Source of the DNA: an uncultured Flavobacteriales bacterium
GTDB lineage: Bacteria; Bacteroidota; Bacteroidia; Flavobacteriales_D; Parvicellaceae
Assembly: GCA_943787725.1 (NCBI GenBank)
Contig: CALSNM010000003.1
Span: forward strand, 62,001-126,000
Direction: 5' to 3'
DNA length: 64,000 nt
Position 1 is the stretch's first letter, and each line of letters begins with the position of its first letter. The notes under the pieces were generated by a model. It did not search any database, was not told where the DNA came from, and worked only from the letters and a program-made list of their open reading frames with translations. This document shows, in pieces, positions 56,289 through 64,000 of the stretch. The position numbers and the translations under genes were made by a program.

Positions 56289-57392
56289 TTATACAACGTC
56301 ATACTTTTTGCCGGGAAGCTGTTTTACAACTCCTTTAAATTCTAAAAGAAGCAATTGGCTTGATATAATGTTCATAGGAAGATTTGCTTTGACAGCTATT
56401 TCGTCAATGCCAATATTTGTTTCATTAATAAGTGTTGCCATTATGCTTTTTTCCTGCACACTGAGGTTATTGAAAATTTGTTTTTGAACAGCTTTTGGGG
56501 TTTTAACTTTAATATCCCAACCAAGCAGATAAGTAATGTCCTTAGCAGATTGCAAGAGATGCGCTTTATTGATTTTTATTAGATGGTTACAGCCTTCTGA
56601 TTGTTTATTTCCAATCCTTCCAGGTATAGCAAAAACATCACGGTTGTAATTATTTGCAATGTTAGCAGTTATCATCGATCCGCCGCGAATTGCAGATTCT
56701 ATTACAATAGTAGCGTCACTCAATCCGGCAACAATTCTATTTCTTTTTGGGAAACTTCCCCTGTCTGGAATAGTTCCTAATCTGTTTTCTGTAAGTAGCC
56801 CCCCTTCCTCGATCATCTTATTTGCAATGGCCGCATGTTCCTTAGGGTATATTCTGTCAAGTCCATGGGCTAATACTCCGATAGTTGGAAGGCTATTGTT
56901 TATGGATGCATTGTGTGCTTGAACATCGATGCCGTATGCAAGCCCGCTTATTATTACTGCATTGTGAACAGAAAGTTCTTTTATAATGGAGCGGCAAATT
57001 TCTTTTCCGTAAGCAGTTGCTGCTCTTGTTCCAACAATTGATATTACTTTAGGGTTGTTTAATAGTTCATTCCCTTTGTAGTACATTATAATAGGTGCAT
57101 CAGAACACTGTCTTAAACGTTTAGGGTAGTTGTCATTAGAAACACTTAGAATTTGAATATTATTTCTTTCGCAAAAGGTGATTTCTTTTTCGATTTCCAC
57201 AAATAAATCTTTATTTTTTTTTGTATAAATTAGTTTTGGTCCAACTTTGTTTAAGGTATTTAGTAGATTGTTTGTTTGCATAAAGATTTCTTTTGCTGAC
57301 CCAAAATGATCTATTAACTTTCTTGCAATAGTAGCGCCGACCCCTTCTGCTTCTAGCAAGGCCATTTGATATTGTATTTCTTCGTAATCCAT
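56289..57392 (-). CDS. dprA: DNA-processing protein DprA
   Basis: A 367-residue protein that binds incoming single-stranded DNA and loads RecA during transformation. There is an N-terminal HhH/SAM-like region (GVGATIARKLIDHFGSAKEI), then the Rossmann-like DprA domain with ISIVGTRAATAYGKEICR, SGLAYGIDVQAHNAS, GSFPKRNRIVAGLSDATIVI and ESAIRGGSMITANIA. A C-terminal winged-helix domain follows (about 300-367). The frame is intact and the length normal. It is monocistronic. Confidence 0.95.
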   Translation of the reverse strand: MDYEEIQYQMALLEAEGVGATIARKLIDHFGSAKEIFMQTNNLLNTLNKVGPKLIYTKKNKDLFVEIEKEITFCERNNIQILSVSNDNYPKRLRQCSDAPIIMYYKGNELLNNPKVISIVGTRAATAYGKEICRSIIKELSVHNAVIISGLAYGIDVQAHNASINNSLPTIGVLAHGLDRIYPKEHAAIANKMIEEGGLLTENRLGTIPDRGSFPKRNRIVAGLSDATIVIESAIRGGSMITANIANNYNRDVFAIPGRIGNKQSEGCNHLIKINKAHLLQSAKDITYLLGWDIKVKTPKAVQKQIFNNLSVQEKSIMATLINETNIGIDEIAVKANLPMNIISSQLLLLEFKGVVKQLPGKKYDVV

Positions 57393-57465
57393 AAGGTTTT
57401 ACAAATGAATAGTAGCAGAACGTAATTTATTCACGTTGTAAAAAACTTAAAACAGTTAATAGGGT

Positions 57466-57495
57466 TTGGATAGTATTAAAAAATAGCTATATTTG
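57466..57495 (+). promoter_or_regulatory. Promoter of the rimP-nusA-infB operon
   Basis: TTG (57466-57468) and TATATTTG (57488-57495) are separated by 19 bases, an exact match to the Bacteroidota -33/-7 consensus. Transcription would start near 57500, before the leader hairpin. Confidence 0.8.
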
Positions 57496-57518
57496 CACCT
57501 CAATAACGCAAAAAGATT

Positions 57519-57545
57519 AAGAGGGGACGATAGTCCCCTCTTTTT
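57519..57545 (+). promoter_or_regulatory. Leader hairpin upstream of rimP
   Basis: GAGGGGAC (57521-57528) and GTCCCCTC (57533-57540) pair perfectly around GATA, with extra A-T pairs and a T5 run. The hairpin looks like an intrinsic terminator and ends 6-10 bases before the rimP ATG at 57551, inside the transcript. It could attenuate the operon or hide the ribosome binding region. Confidence 0.75.
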
Positions 57546-57550
57546 ATACC

Positions 57551-58024
57551 ATGATTGAACGAAAAAGAATAATAGAGTTAGCACAGGAACGAATAGACGA
57601 GCTGGACAAGGGTTTGTACATAGTTGATGCAAATGTTTCACCTTCAAATGCAATTAATGTAGAAATTGATTGTTTGGAAGGAGGAGTTGCAATTATTGAT
57701 TGCATTTCTATTAGTAGAAATATTGAGCATAACCAGGAAGAGGATGTGGAGTTTGAGTTGTTGGTTTCGTCGCCAGGTTTAGACAAGCCATTTAAAGTTC
57801 AACAACAATATATTAAGAATATTGGGAAGGATGTAACCGTTGTTTTTAAGGAGCATGGTTCTATAACGGGTACGCTGAAGGAGGTTGATGACAACAAAAT
57901 TTTAGTTGAAACATCTTCGAAAGAAAGATTAGAAGGAAAAAAGAAAAAGGTGTTAGTAGTTAAGCAGAACGAAATACCTTTTAGTCAAATAAAAGAAACA
58001 AGAGTAGTAATTTCATTCAAATAA
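57551..58024 (+). CDS. rimP: Ribosome maturation factor RimP
   Basis: A 157-residue assembly factor for the 30S subunit. The N-terminal domain has DIVVD-like strands in a diverged form (NVSPSNAINVEIDCLEGGVA), then VEFELLVSSPGLDKPFK, the conserved family motif, and the SH3-like C-terminal domain (VTVVFKEHGSITGTLKEVD; FSQIKETRVVISF). It is the first gene of the rimP-nusA-infB operon with seven bases to nusA. The start is set by the leader hairpin just upstream. Confidence 0.93.
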   Translation: MIERKRIIELAQERIDELDKGLYIVDANVSPSNAINVEIDCLEGGVAIIDCISISRNIEHNQEEDVEFELLVSSPGLDKPFKVQQQYIKNIGKDVTVVFKEHGSITGTLKEVDDNKILVETSSKERLEGKKKKVLVVKQNEIPFSQIKETRVVISFK

Positions 58025-58031
58025 AAACAAA

Positions 58032-59273
58032 ATGGATGCATTAAATTTAATAGAGTCTTTTTCAGAGTTTAAAGACATGAAGAATATCGATCGTGTAACA
58101 ATGATGCGTATTGTAGAAGATGTTTTTAGAGCAACGCTCAAAAAGAAATACGGAACAGATGATCATGTCGATGTTATTATAAATCCTGACAAGGGAGATT
58201 TAGAAATATGGCTAAACCGTGAAATCGTTTTAGATGGAGAGGTAGAAGATCCAAATACACAAATTTCTCATGCAAGTGCTATTAAGATTGAACCAGACTT
58301 TGAAGTTGGTGAGGAAGTGTCGGAAGAGATTAAAATGGTAGACTTTGGAAGAAGAAATATTTTAGCACTGCGTCAAAATCTTGTGGCGCGAATAATGGAA
58401 ATGGAAAAAGATAATGTTTACAAAATCTACAAAGATAGAATCGGAGACATTATTACAGGTGAGGTTTATCAAATATGGAAAAGAGAAATACTTGTATTGG
58501 ATGATGATGGCAATGAATTAATTTTACCAAAATTAGAGCAAATACCATCGGATTATTTCAAAAAAGGGGATTCAATCAGAGCGGTAGTTTCTAGAGTAGA
58601 GCTAAAGAATAATTCACCTATAATTATCTTGTCTAGAACCGACACAGCTTTCTTAGAGAGGTTATTTGAATTAGAAGTTCCTGAAGTATTTGATGGGCTG
58701 ATTACCATTAAAAGAATAGTTCGTGAACCGGGAGAAAGAGCAAAAGTAGCAGTTGAATCTTATGATGACAGAATCGATCCGGTTGGAGCCTGTGTAGGGA
58801 TGAAAGGATCTCGTATTCATGGAATTGTTCGTGAGTTGAAAAATGAAAATATTGACGTCATTAATTGGACAGAAAATATGCAGCTACTTATACAAAGAGC
58901 TTTAAGCCCAGCGAAAGTAGTGTCAATGGAACTGATTGAAGAGGATGAAAGAAAACAAGCGAACGTCTATCTAAGACCTGATCAAGTTTCATTAGCAATT
59001 GGAAAAGGCGGACATAATATTAAGTTAGCATCGAAATTAGCAGGGTATGAAATTGATGTTTACCGTGAAGGAGCAGAAGATATTGATGATGTTGATTTAG
59101 ATGAGTTTACGGATGAAATTGATGATTGGATTTTGAATGAACTGAAGAGCATAGGGTGTGATTCGGCGAAGTCTGTTCTAGATATTTCAAAAGATGACTT
59201 GGTGAAAAGAACGGATTTAGAGGAAGAAACAGTAGATGAAATCATGAAAATTCTAAGTTCAGAATTTGAATAG
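58032..59273 (+). CDS. nusA: Transcription termination/antitermination factor NusA
   Basis: A 413-residue RNA polymerase-binding factor. The N-terminal RNAP-binding domain (about 1-130) is followed by the S1 domain (GEVYQIWKREILVLDDDGNE, about 135-205), KH1 (DPVGACVGMKGSRIHGIVRE) and KH2 (RPDQVSLAIGKGGHNIKLAS). The C-terminus (DEFTDEIDDWILNELKS..., with a helix-hairpin-helix-like TDLEEETVDEIMKIL) is acidic. The usual enterobacterial AR2 repeat is absent, as is normal in the phylum. In operon with rimP and infB. Confidence 0.95.
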   Translation: MDALNLIESFSEFKDMKNIDRVTMMRIVEDVFRATLKKKYGTDDHVDVIINPDKGDLEIWLNREIVLDGEVEDPNTQISHASAIKIEPDFEVGEEVSEEIKMVDFGRRNILALRQNLVARIMEMEKDNVYKIYKDRIGDIITGEVYQIWKREILVLDDDGNELILPKLEQIPSDYFKKGDSIRAVVSRVELKNNSPIIILSRTDTAFLERLFELEVPEVFDGLITIKRIVREPGERAKVAVESYDDRIDPVGACVGMKGSRIHGIVRELKNENIDVINWTENMQLLIQRALSPAKVVSMELIEEDERKQANVYLRPDQVSLAIGKGGHNIKLASKLAGYEIDVYREGAEDIDDVDLDEFTDEIDDWILNELKSIGCDSAKSVLDISKDDLVKRTDLEEETVDEIMKILSSEFE

Positions 59274-59382
59274 AGATATGGACTTCATGAGTAATCAAAA
59301 ACGAGGTGTAAATATCTAATTGAAGGGTTTGAATACAAGTAAAATATAATGATTAAACTTGTAAAAGTAATTATTACTTAAA

Positions 59383-62019
59383 ATGGCAGGAGTAAAAAGA
59401 CTAAGTAAAGTAGCAAGAGAGCTAAATGTAGGAATTTCGACAATAGTGGAATTTCTTGCGGCGCAAGGCAATGAAATAGATGGTAGCCCAAATACAAAAA
59501 TAGACGAAGGTGTATTTGAAATATTGTTGGCGGAATTTGACAGTGCCCGATCGGAAAAGCTTAAGGTGGATAAAACCCGAAAAGTGAATGAAGAGAAAAT
59601 AGCTGCAGCTAATAGCGAAGAGGAAAGTAAAGCTTTAGATGCCTTAGGGCCCGCTAAAGAAGAAGAAAAGAAGCCTGAAGTTTTGATAAAAGCTAAGCCT
59701 GTTAAGTTAACAGGTCCTTCGGTTGTTGGAAAGGTTACTTTAGATGAGCCAAAAAAAACTACTAAAAAAGCCGAAGAAAAGCCGAATCCAAAAGAAGAGA
59801 AAGTTGAGCCTCAGGAAAAGAGTGAAAAACAGGATAAAAAACTTGTAGAGACATCCAATAAACAAGAAGCTCCCGAAGCAGAGGAGTCTAAACCAGTGGA
59901 AACAATTAAAGCAGGGGTAAAGAAACTGTCTGGCCCAGTGGTTTTGGGTAAAATTGATTTACCTGCAGAGAAAAAGAAGGCGCCTTCTGAACCTAGTCAC
60001 GATAAGCGAAAGAGAAAACGGATTAAGAAAGTTGTAAATGTTGAAAAAGCGGGTAAAAAAGCAACGCAAGAACATACTAAGTCCAGAGGGAAAACGGTTA
60101 AAAAAGCAGAGCCTTCTCCGGATGAGATTAAAAAACAAATTCAAGAGACGCTTAGTCGCTTAAGTAACAAAGGTAAAAGTAAAGGATCTAAATTCCGTAA
60201 AGAGAAAAGAGACGCCCAAAGTGCAAAGCGTGAGGAAGAAGAGTTCATCGCAGAAATGGATTCACGTGTATTGCAGCTTACAGAATTTGTAACTGTTTCT
60301 GAATTAGCTGTAATGGTTGATAAGTCTCCAACTGAAATTATCGGAACATTGATGTCAGTTGGCATTTTTGCATCAATAAATCAAAGGTTGGATGCGGAAA
60401 CTCTTACTATGGTGGCAGAAGAATATGGGTTTGAAGTAACATTTGTCAGTGCTGAGGTTTCAGAATCTATTTCAGAAGAAGAAGATTCTCCTGAATCGCT
60501 TGAGTCACGACCGCCAATTGTTACTGTCATGGGTCACGTTGATCATGGTAAAACTTCATTATTAGATTACATCAGAAACTCTGAAGTAACCGAGGGAGAG
60601 GCCGGTGGTATTACGCAGCACATTGGAGCCTATAGCGTTCGACATAATGATAAGCTTATTTCATTTTTAGATACACCAGGTCACGAGGCCTTTACCGCAA
60701 TGCGTGCTCGTGGAGCTCAAGTAACGGATGTTGCTATAATCATAATTGCCGCGGATGACGATGTAATGCCTCAGACAAAAGAGGCTATAAATCATGCTCA
60801 AGCTGCCGGAGTTCCTATGGTATTTGCTATTAATAAGGTGGACAAAGATGGTGCAAATCCGGACAGAGTAAAAGAACAGCTTTCAGCTATGAATATCCTT
60901 GTGGAAGATTGGGGAGGTAAATTCCAATGCCAAGAAATTTCTGCAAAGAAAGGAACTGGAATCGAGGAGCTATTAGAAAAAGTATTGCTAGAAGCAGAAA
61001 TGCTTGAGTTAAAAGCCAACCCAAATAAAAATGCAGTTGGTACTGTAATTGAAGCAACTTTAGATAAAGGAAGAGGATACGTAACAACTTTAATTGTTGA
61101 GTCAGGAACATTAAAAGTGGGTGATGTTATTTTGGCTGGTACCCAGTATGGAAGAATAAAGGTAATGCATGATGAACACGGTGTGGAAGTATCAGCGGCA
61201 GGGCCATCAAAACCTGTTTCTATGCTTGGAATGAATGGCGCGTCGGCGGCAGGTGATAGATTTAATGTTTTTGCTGATGAAAAAGAAGCAAAACAGATAT
61301 CTACCAAACGTCAACAATTACAGCGAGAGCAAGGATTAAGAACAACCAAGCATATTACTCTTGATGAGATAGGAAGAAGACTTGCTTTGGGAGACTTCCA
61401 GGAATTAAATATTATTGTTAAAGGTGATGTTGATGGGTCAATTGAGGCGTTATCAGATTCGTTGCAAAAACTTTCTGAGGAATCGATACAGGTAAATATT
61501 ATTCATAAAGCGGTTGGACAGATTTCTGAATCAGATGTTTTATTAGCCTCTGCTTCTGATGCGATTATTGTTGGGTTTCAAGTGAGACCTTCTATGAGTG
61601 CTCGCAAGCTTGCTGAACAAGAAGAAATTGATATTCGATTATATTCTGTAATTTACAAAGCGATTGATGAAGTTAGAGAAGCGATGGAAGGAATGCTTTC
61701 TCCTGAGTTGAAAGAAGATATTCTGGGATATGCTGAAATTAGAGAGACATTTAAAATAACTAAAGTTGGGACAATTGCAGGTTGCTTTGTAACTGAAGGA
61801 AAGATTCTCAGAAATAATAAAATTAGGGTTATAAGAGAAGGTGTTGTTATTTATTCTGGAGAATTAGGTCAGTTAAAACGATTTAAGGATGATGTAAAAG
61901 AAGTTTCTAAAGGCTACGAATGTGGATTGAACGTAGATAAGTTTAATGATATTAAAGTTGGTGATCAAATTGAGTCATACATGGAAGTTGAAGTTGCCAG
62001 ATCATTAAAAAAGAAATAG
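59383..62019 (+). CDS. infB: Translation initiation factor IF-2
   Basis: An 878-residue GTPase that brings fMet-tRNA to the 30S subunit. The N-terminal ~300 residues are a lysine/glutamate-rich, disordered region starting with an IF2-N module ([20 protein letters not shown]). The GTPase domain has G1 GHVDHGKT (residues ~384-391), G2 [11 protein letters not shown]3 [12 protein letters not shown] and G4 NKVD. Domains II-IV follow, with the tRNA-binding C-terminus ([20 protein letters not shown]). Two copies of a KL(S/T)GP-VVGK(I/V)-L motif lie in the N-terminal region near residues 105-115 and 180-195. A terminator follows 23 bases after the stop. Confidence 0.97.
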   Translation: MAGVKRLSKVARELNVGISTIVEFLAAQGNEIDGSPNTKIDEGVFEILLAEFDSARSEKLKVDKTRKVNEEKIAAANSEEESKALDALGPAKEEEKKPEVLIKAKPVKLTGPSVVGKVTLDEPKKTTKKAEEKPNPKEEKVEPQEKSEKQDKKLVETSNKQEAPEAEESKPVETIKAGVKKLSGPVVLGKIDLPAEKKKAPSEPSHDKRKRKRIKKVVNVEKAGKKATQEHTKSRGKTVKKAEPSPDEIKKQIQETLSRLSNKGKSKGSKFRKEKRDAQSAKREEEEFIAEMDSRVLQLTEFVTVSELAVMVDKSPTEIIGTLMSVGIFASINQRLDAETLTMVAEEYGFEVTFVSAEVSESISEEEDSPESLESRPPIVTVMGHVDHGKTSLLDYIRNSEVTEGEAGGITQHIGAYSVRHNDKLISFLDTPGHEAFTAMRARGAQVTDVAIIIIAADDDVMPQTKEAINHAQAAGVPMVFAINKVDKDGANPDRVKEQLSAMNILVEDWGGKFQCQEISAKKGTGIEELLEKVLLEAEMLELKANPNKNAVGTVIEATLDKGRGYVTTLIVESGTLKVGDVILAGTQYGRIKVMHDEHGVEVSAAGPSKPVSMLGMNGASAAGDRFNVFADEKEAKQISTKRQQLQREQGLRTTKHITLDEIGRRLALGDFQELNIIVKGDVDGSIEALSDSLQKLSEESIQVNIIHKAVGQISESDVLLASASDAIIVGFQVRPSMSARKLAEQEEIDIRLYSVIYKAIDEVREAMEGMLSPELKEDILGYAEIRETFKITKVGTIAGCFVTEGKILRNNKIRVIREGVVIYSGELGQLKRFKDDVKEVSKGYECGLNVDKFNDIKVGDQIESYMEVEVARSLKKK

Positions 62020-62042
62020 GACTTCTTATTCCAAACTAGAGC

Positions 62043-62072
62043 AAAAAGAACGATAGTCATCGTTCTTTTTTT
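62043..62072 (+). terminator. Intrinsic terminator after infB
   Basis: AAAAAGAACGAT (62043-62054) and ATCGTTCTTTTT (62059-62070) pair perfectly around AGTC, followed by T residues. It closes the rimP-nusA-infB operon and lies in front of the convergent SPOR gene. Confidence 0.9.
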
Positions 62073-62081
62073 GTTTTTAGA

Positions 62082-62600
62082 TTATTTGTTGTTTTCTGTT
62101 TTACCGACACGTTTTAAAGCCGGTAAACTTAACTTCTTTTTAACGACAAGCGCATCTGGAAAATTAGCTTTAATTTCATGTTTGAATTTGTAGGCACTGT
62201 TTTTATCATAAAACCTTCCTGCATACAAATATGTGTTAGGTTGGTCATACTTTTCTTCAAGCAGGATTTCCCGGTTGTTTCGAATAAACAAGGATCTTGA
62301 ATCACGGATAATAGATTTTTGTTGACTCACTTCAATTTGAACTGTGTAACCATTAATGAACGGTTTCTTCCCTATTTTAATTGTTAATGAATCAATTTTA
62401 TCATCTTGATATATGATAACGTCACCTTGTTTTCCATTATAGTTGAGTTCTTTTTTAGCCGTATCTTTTTGCTGTATTTTCAGGCTATCTGCAGTGTTTG
62501 TTGGTTTTTTATAGGTTCTCCAGTCCGTATCTTGCGCGAAGGCAACAGAAGTGCTTAAAACGGTAAGCAAATAAACTATTTTAACTTTGAAGATGTTCAT
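62082..62600 (-). CDS. SPOR-domain protein
   Basis: A ~172-residue exported protein. The ATG at 62600 gives a signal peptide (MNIFKVKIVYLLTVLSTSVA, ending FAQ); an ATG at 62618 adds six residues. The C-terminal half (GYTVQIEVSQQKSIIRDSRS, TYLYAGRFYDKNSAYKFKHE, PDALVVKKKLSL) is a SPOR peptidoglycan-binding domain. It is on the opposite strand between infB and the actA-like gene, an arrangement typical of Bacteroidota. It may locate to glycan strands stripped of peptides, as other SPOR proteins do. Confidence 0.8.
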   Translation of the reverse strand: MNIFKVKIVYLLTVLSTSVAFAQDTDWRTYKKPTNTADSLKIQQKDTAKKELNYNGKQGDVIIYQDDKIDSLTIKIGKKPFINGYTVQIEVSQQKSIIRDSRSLFIRNNREILLEEKYDQPNTYLYAGRFYDKNSAYKFKHEIKANFPDALVVKKKLSLPALKRVGKTENNK

Positions 62601-62846
62601 AATGATGAATTTGTTCATACAAAATTAAACCAATTAAGTAGACATTCATTGCACAGCGATGTAAAAATTATGCCATAGTTAACCTTTTACTCCTGTAATA
62701 ACTGCATGTTTCTAAATCAGATAGCCATTTATTGTGTCTTTACAACTTTCTTTCTACGCAATTTTCCCTTATTTAGAATCATTATAAACTACTGACGTTG
62801 CTGACACTTTCGTGACAAAACCTTAGGTGAAAAACCCTTCAAATGT

Positions 62847-62854
62847 TAGTTTTG
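62847..62854 (+). promoter_or_regulatory. Possible -7 box of the actA operon
   Basis: TAGTTTTG fits TAnnTTTG and lies 34 bases before the cytochrome start. No clear -33 TTG is at the usual distance. The rest of the 288-base interval between the SPOR gene and the cytochrome gene holds no gene that I can see. Confidence 0.45.
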
Positions 62855-62888
62855 CATGTGTTAAAAAAGCTTAAAAAAGCTAATTTAA

Positions 62889-64000
62889 ATGGAAAACAAA
62901 ATGAAATTTCATTGGACAAATAGGCTGAGGGTAGCCACTTTTATTACTGTTTTAATCTTCTTAGCTGCAATGCCAGTAAAGGCTCAAGACGGTAAGTCGT
63001 TATTTAAAGCAAACTGTGCTTCCTGTCACAAGGCATTGAAAAATTCAACTGGTCCCATGCTGCAAGGAGCTAAAGGCTAGGTGGGCCGACGCAGGTGAAG
63101 CGGATAATATTTATAAATGGGTCAAAGATCCAGTTGGCCTAGCAAACAGCGGAACTTCTCCTTATGCGGTTCAAATATCTGAATACAGTCCTACGGCCAT
63201 GACGGCTCAGGGTCATTTAACGAATGAAGAGATTGATGCAATTTTGGATTATGCTGACAATGTCAAGCCTGTGGCCAAGACAGCAGTTGCTTCCTCCGAT
63301 GTTGTCGGTGAAGACGGACAAGGAGAAGGAGGGGCTCTACTTTGGATTATACTTCTGATTGTTGTATTTAGCGTGGTGATATTTGCTGCAAGAGGAGTCA
63401 GAAAGCAATTAGCTTATGTTGTGGCGGAAAAAGAGGGTGAAGAGATTGAGCTAAACAAATCAATTAAAGAAAAGCTAGGTGAATGGATAGTTAGAAACTG
63501 GAAATTCACCACTATTGCCTTCGTTCTGCTTGCGGTTACAGGTGGTGCTGACTTAATGAAAAGAGGTTTTCAAGTAGGTGTTTATGCAGATTATAAGCCT
63601 TCGCAACCAATCAATTATTCGCACAAGCTGCATGCAGGTGAAATGGGTATTGATTGTAAATACTGTCATAACTCAGCGGAAAAATCAAAACATGCTGGAA
63701 TACCAACAGTAAATGTTTGTATGAATTGTCATGAAAATGTTGTTGAAAGCGACTACAGGTTGGGTAGTACAGAGAACATTGCTAAGATTCATGCTGCTGC
63801 CGGCTATGATTCTGAAACTAGAAAGTATACAGGAAATACCTCTCCAATCGTTTGGAATAAAGCACATAATTTACCTGATCATGTTTTCTTTAGTCACTCG
63901 CAGCACGTCAACACAAAAACAGGTAACATTGATTGTAAGCAATGTCATGGTAACGTTCCTACTTATGGATTGGGTCGTGTTTCCACTACTGAAGAGATTA
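62889..64000 (+). CDS. actA: ActA-like multihaem cytochrome c of alternative complex III, partial, one frameshift
   Basis: The 5' part of the cytochrome subunit of alternative complex III, which oxidises menaquinol and passes electrons on to terminal oxidases. A signal peptide/anchor (FITVLIFLAAMPVKAQ) is followed by a monohaem domain with CASCH at residues 43-47. The frame breaks near 63076 (one A too many) and continues KARWADAGEADNIYKWVKDP. A membrane segment follows (LLWIILLIVVFSVVIFAARG), then another (FTTIAFVLLAVTGGADLM). The C-terminal part has CKYCH, CMNCH and CKQCH, and histidines typical of tri-/pentahaem cytochromes. It runs off the window end; further haem sites and the actB gene are expected beyond. 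Confidence 0.85.

Noticed and set aside
1-64000. Programmed frameshifting as a general explanation for the breaks
   Set aside because: Breaks occur several times per gene, in unrelated genes, at different sequence contexts and without slippery-site/pseudoknot patterns. That fits sequence error.
1-64000. CRISPR arrays, transposases, phage genes or restriction systems
   Set aside because: I looked for spaced repeats and for the usual protein motifs on both strands and found none.

Overview
The window is AT-rich chromosomal DNA from a member of the Bacteroidota, most likely Flavobacteriales (inference from gene content; no rRNA is present). Pointers are type IX secretion (T9SS) style sorting domains, Ig-like surface repeats, a DUF4270 lipoprotein beside a short glycogen synthase and glmS, a rimP-nusA-infB-SPOR-actA order leading into alternative complex III, a membrane pyrophosphatase, and promoters of the TTG-N19/20-TAnnTTTG type. 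Most genes lack an obvious Shine-Dalgarno sequence, which fits this phylum.

Layout. 1-2.8 kb: the end of a broken, Ig-repeat surface protein and a 69-residue unknown. 2.9-7.5 kb: a PpiD-like periplasmic foldase, hemJ and a damaged purH. 7.6-13.2 kb: an intact rod-shape operon mreB-mreC-mreD-mrdA-rodA. 13.2-15.1 kb: mannose-1-phosphate guanylyltransferase, a SprT-like protein and a tiny lipoprotein on the minus strand. 15.2-21.2 kb: mlaE-mlaF, tadA, superoxide dismutase, a TM2-domain gene, an EamA transporter and glmS, nearly all frameshifted. 21.2-28.2 kb: DUF4270-glgA facing away from panC-panD-flippase, then a VWA-domain gene lying between two copies of the flippase 3' end. 28.4-30.2 kb: aspS. 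30.3-30.8 kb: two small acidic membrane proteins. 30.9-41.6 kb: a long minus-strand run (fumC, BNR lipoprotein, propeller-amidohydrolase, glycosyltransferase, dCMP deaminase, S41 protease, tandemly duplicated lipoprotein, secreted intradiol dioxygenase). 41.7-46.4 kb: small ORFs, terC, tRNA-Arg(CCU), secreted and outer-membrane proteins, arfB, a YhhN protein. 46.5-55 kb: pyrophosphatase, then yceI-coaX-OMP-TPR-lptC-small TM-CNNM. 55-57.4 kb: LolC/E-like permease and dprA. 57.5-64 kb: rimP-nusA-infB with a leader hairpin, a SPOR protein and the 5' part of actA.

The genes are mostly core functions: cell shape, envelope biogenesis and lipid transport, cofactor and nucleotide synthesis, translation and respiration. 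There is no phage, transposase, CRISPR array or recognisable defence island. The most distinctive observations are (1) a 35-bp direct repeat of the flippase 3' end, with a similar hairpin-containing flank, bracketing the VWA gene; (2) a perfect 285-bp tandem duplication inside a lipoprotein gene; and (3) about fifteen loci with broken reading frames confined to 1-36 kb and the last kilobase, while about 27 kb between 35.4 and 63.0 kb is clean. Because the broken genes include purH and glmS, sequencing or assembly error is the likeliest cause. Entries of type 'pseudogene' are genes with two or more frame breaks in this sequence and are not claims of natural inactivation; genes with one break are entered as CDS with a note.
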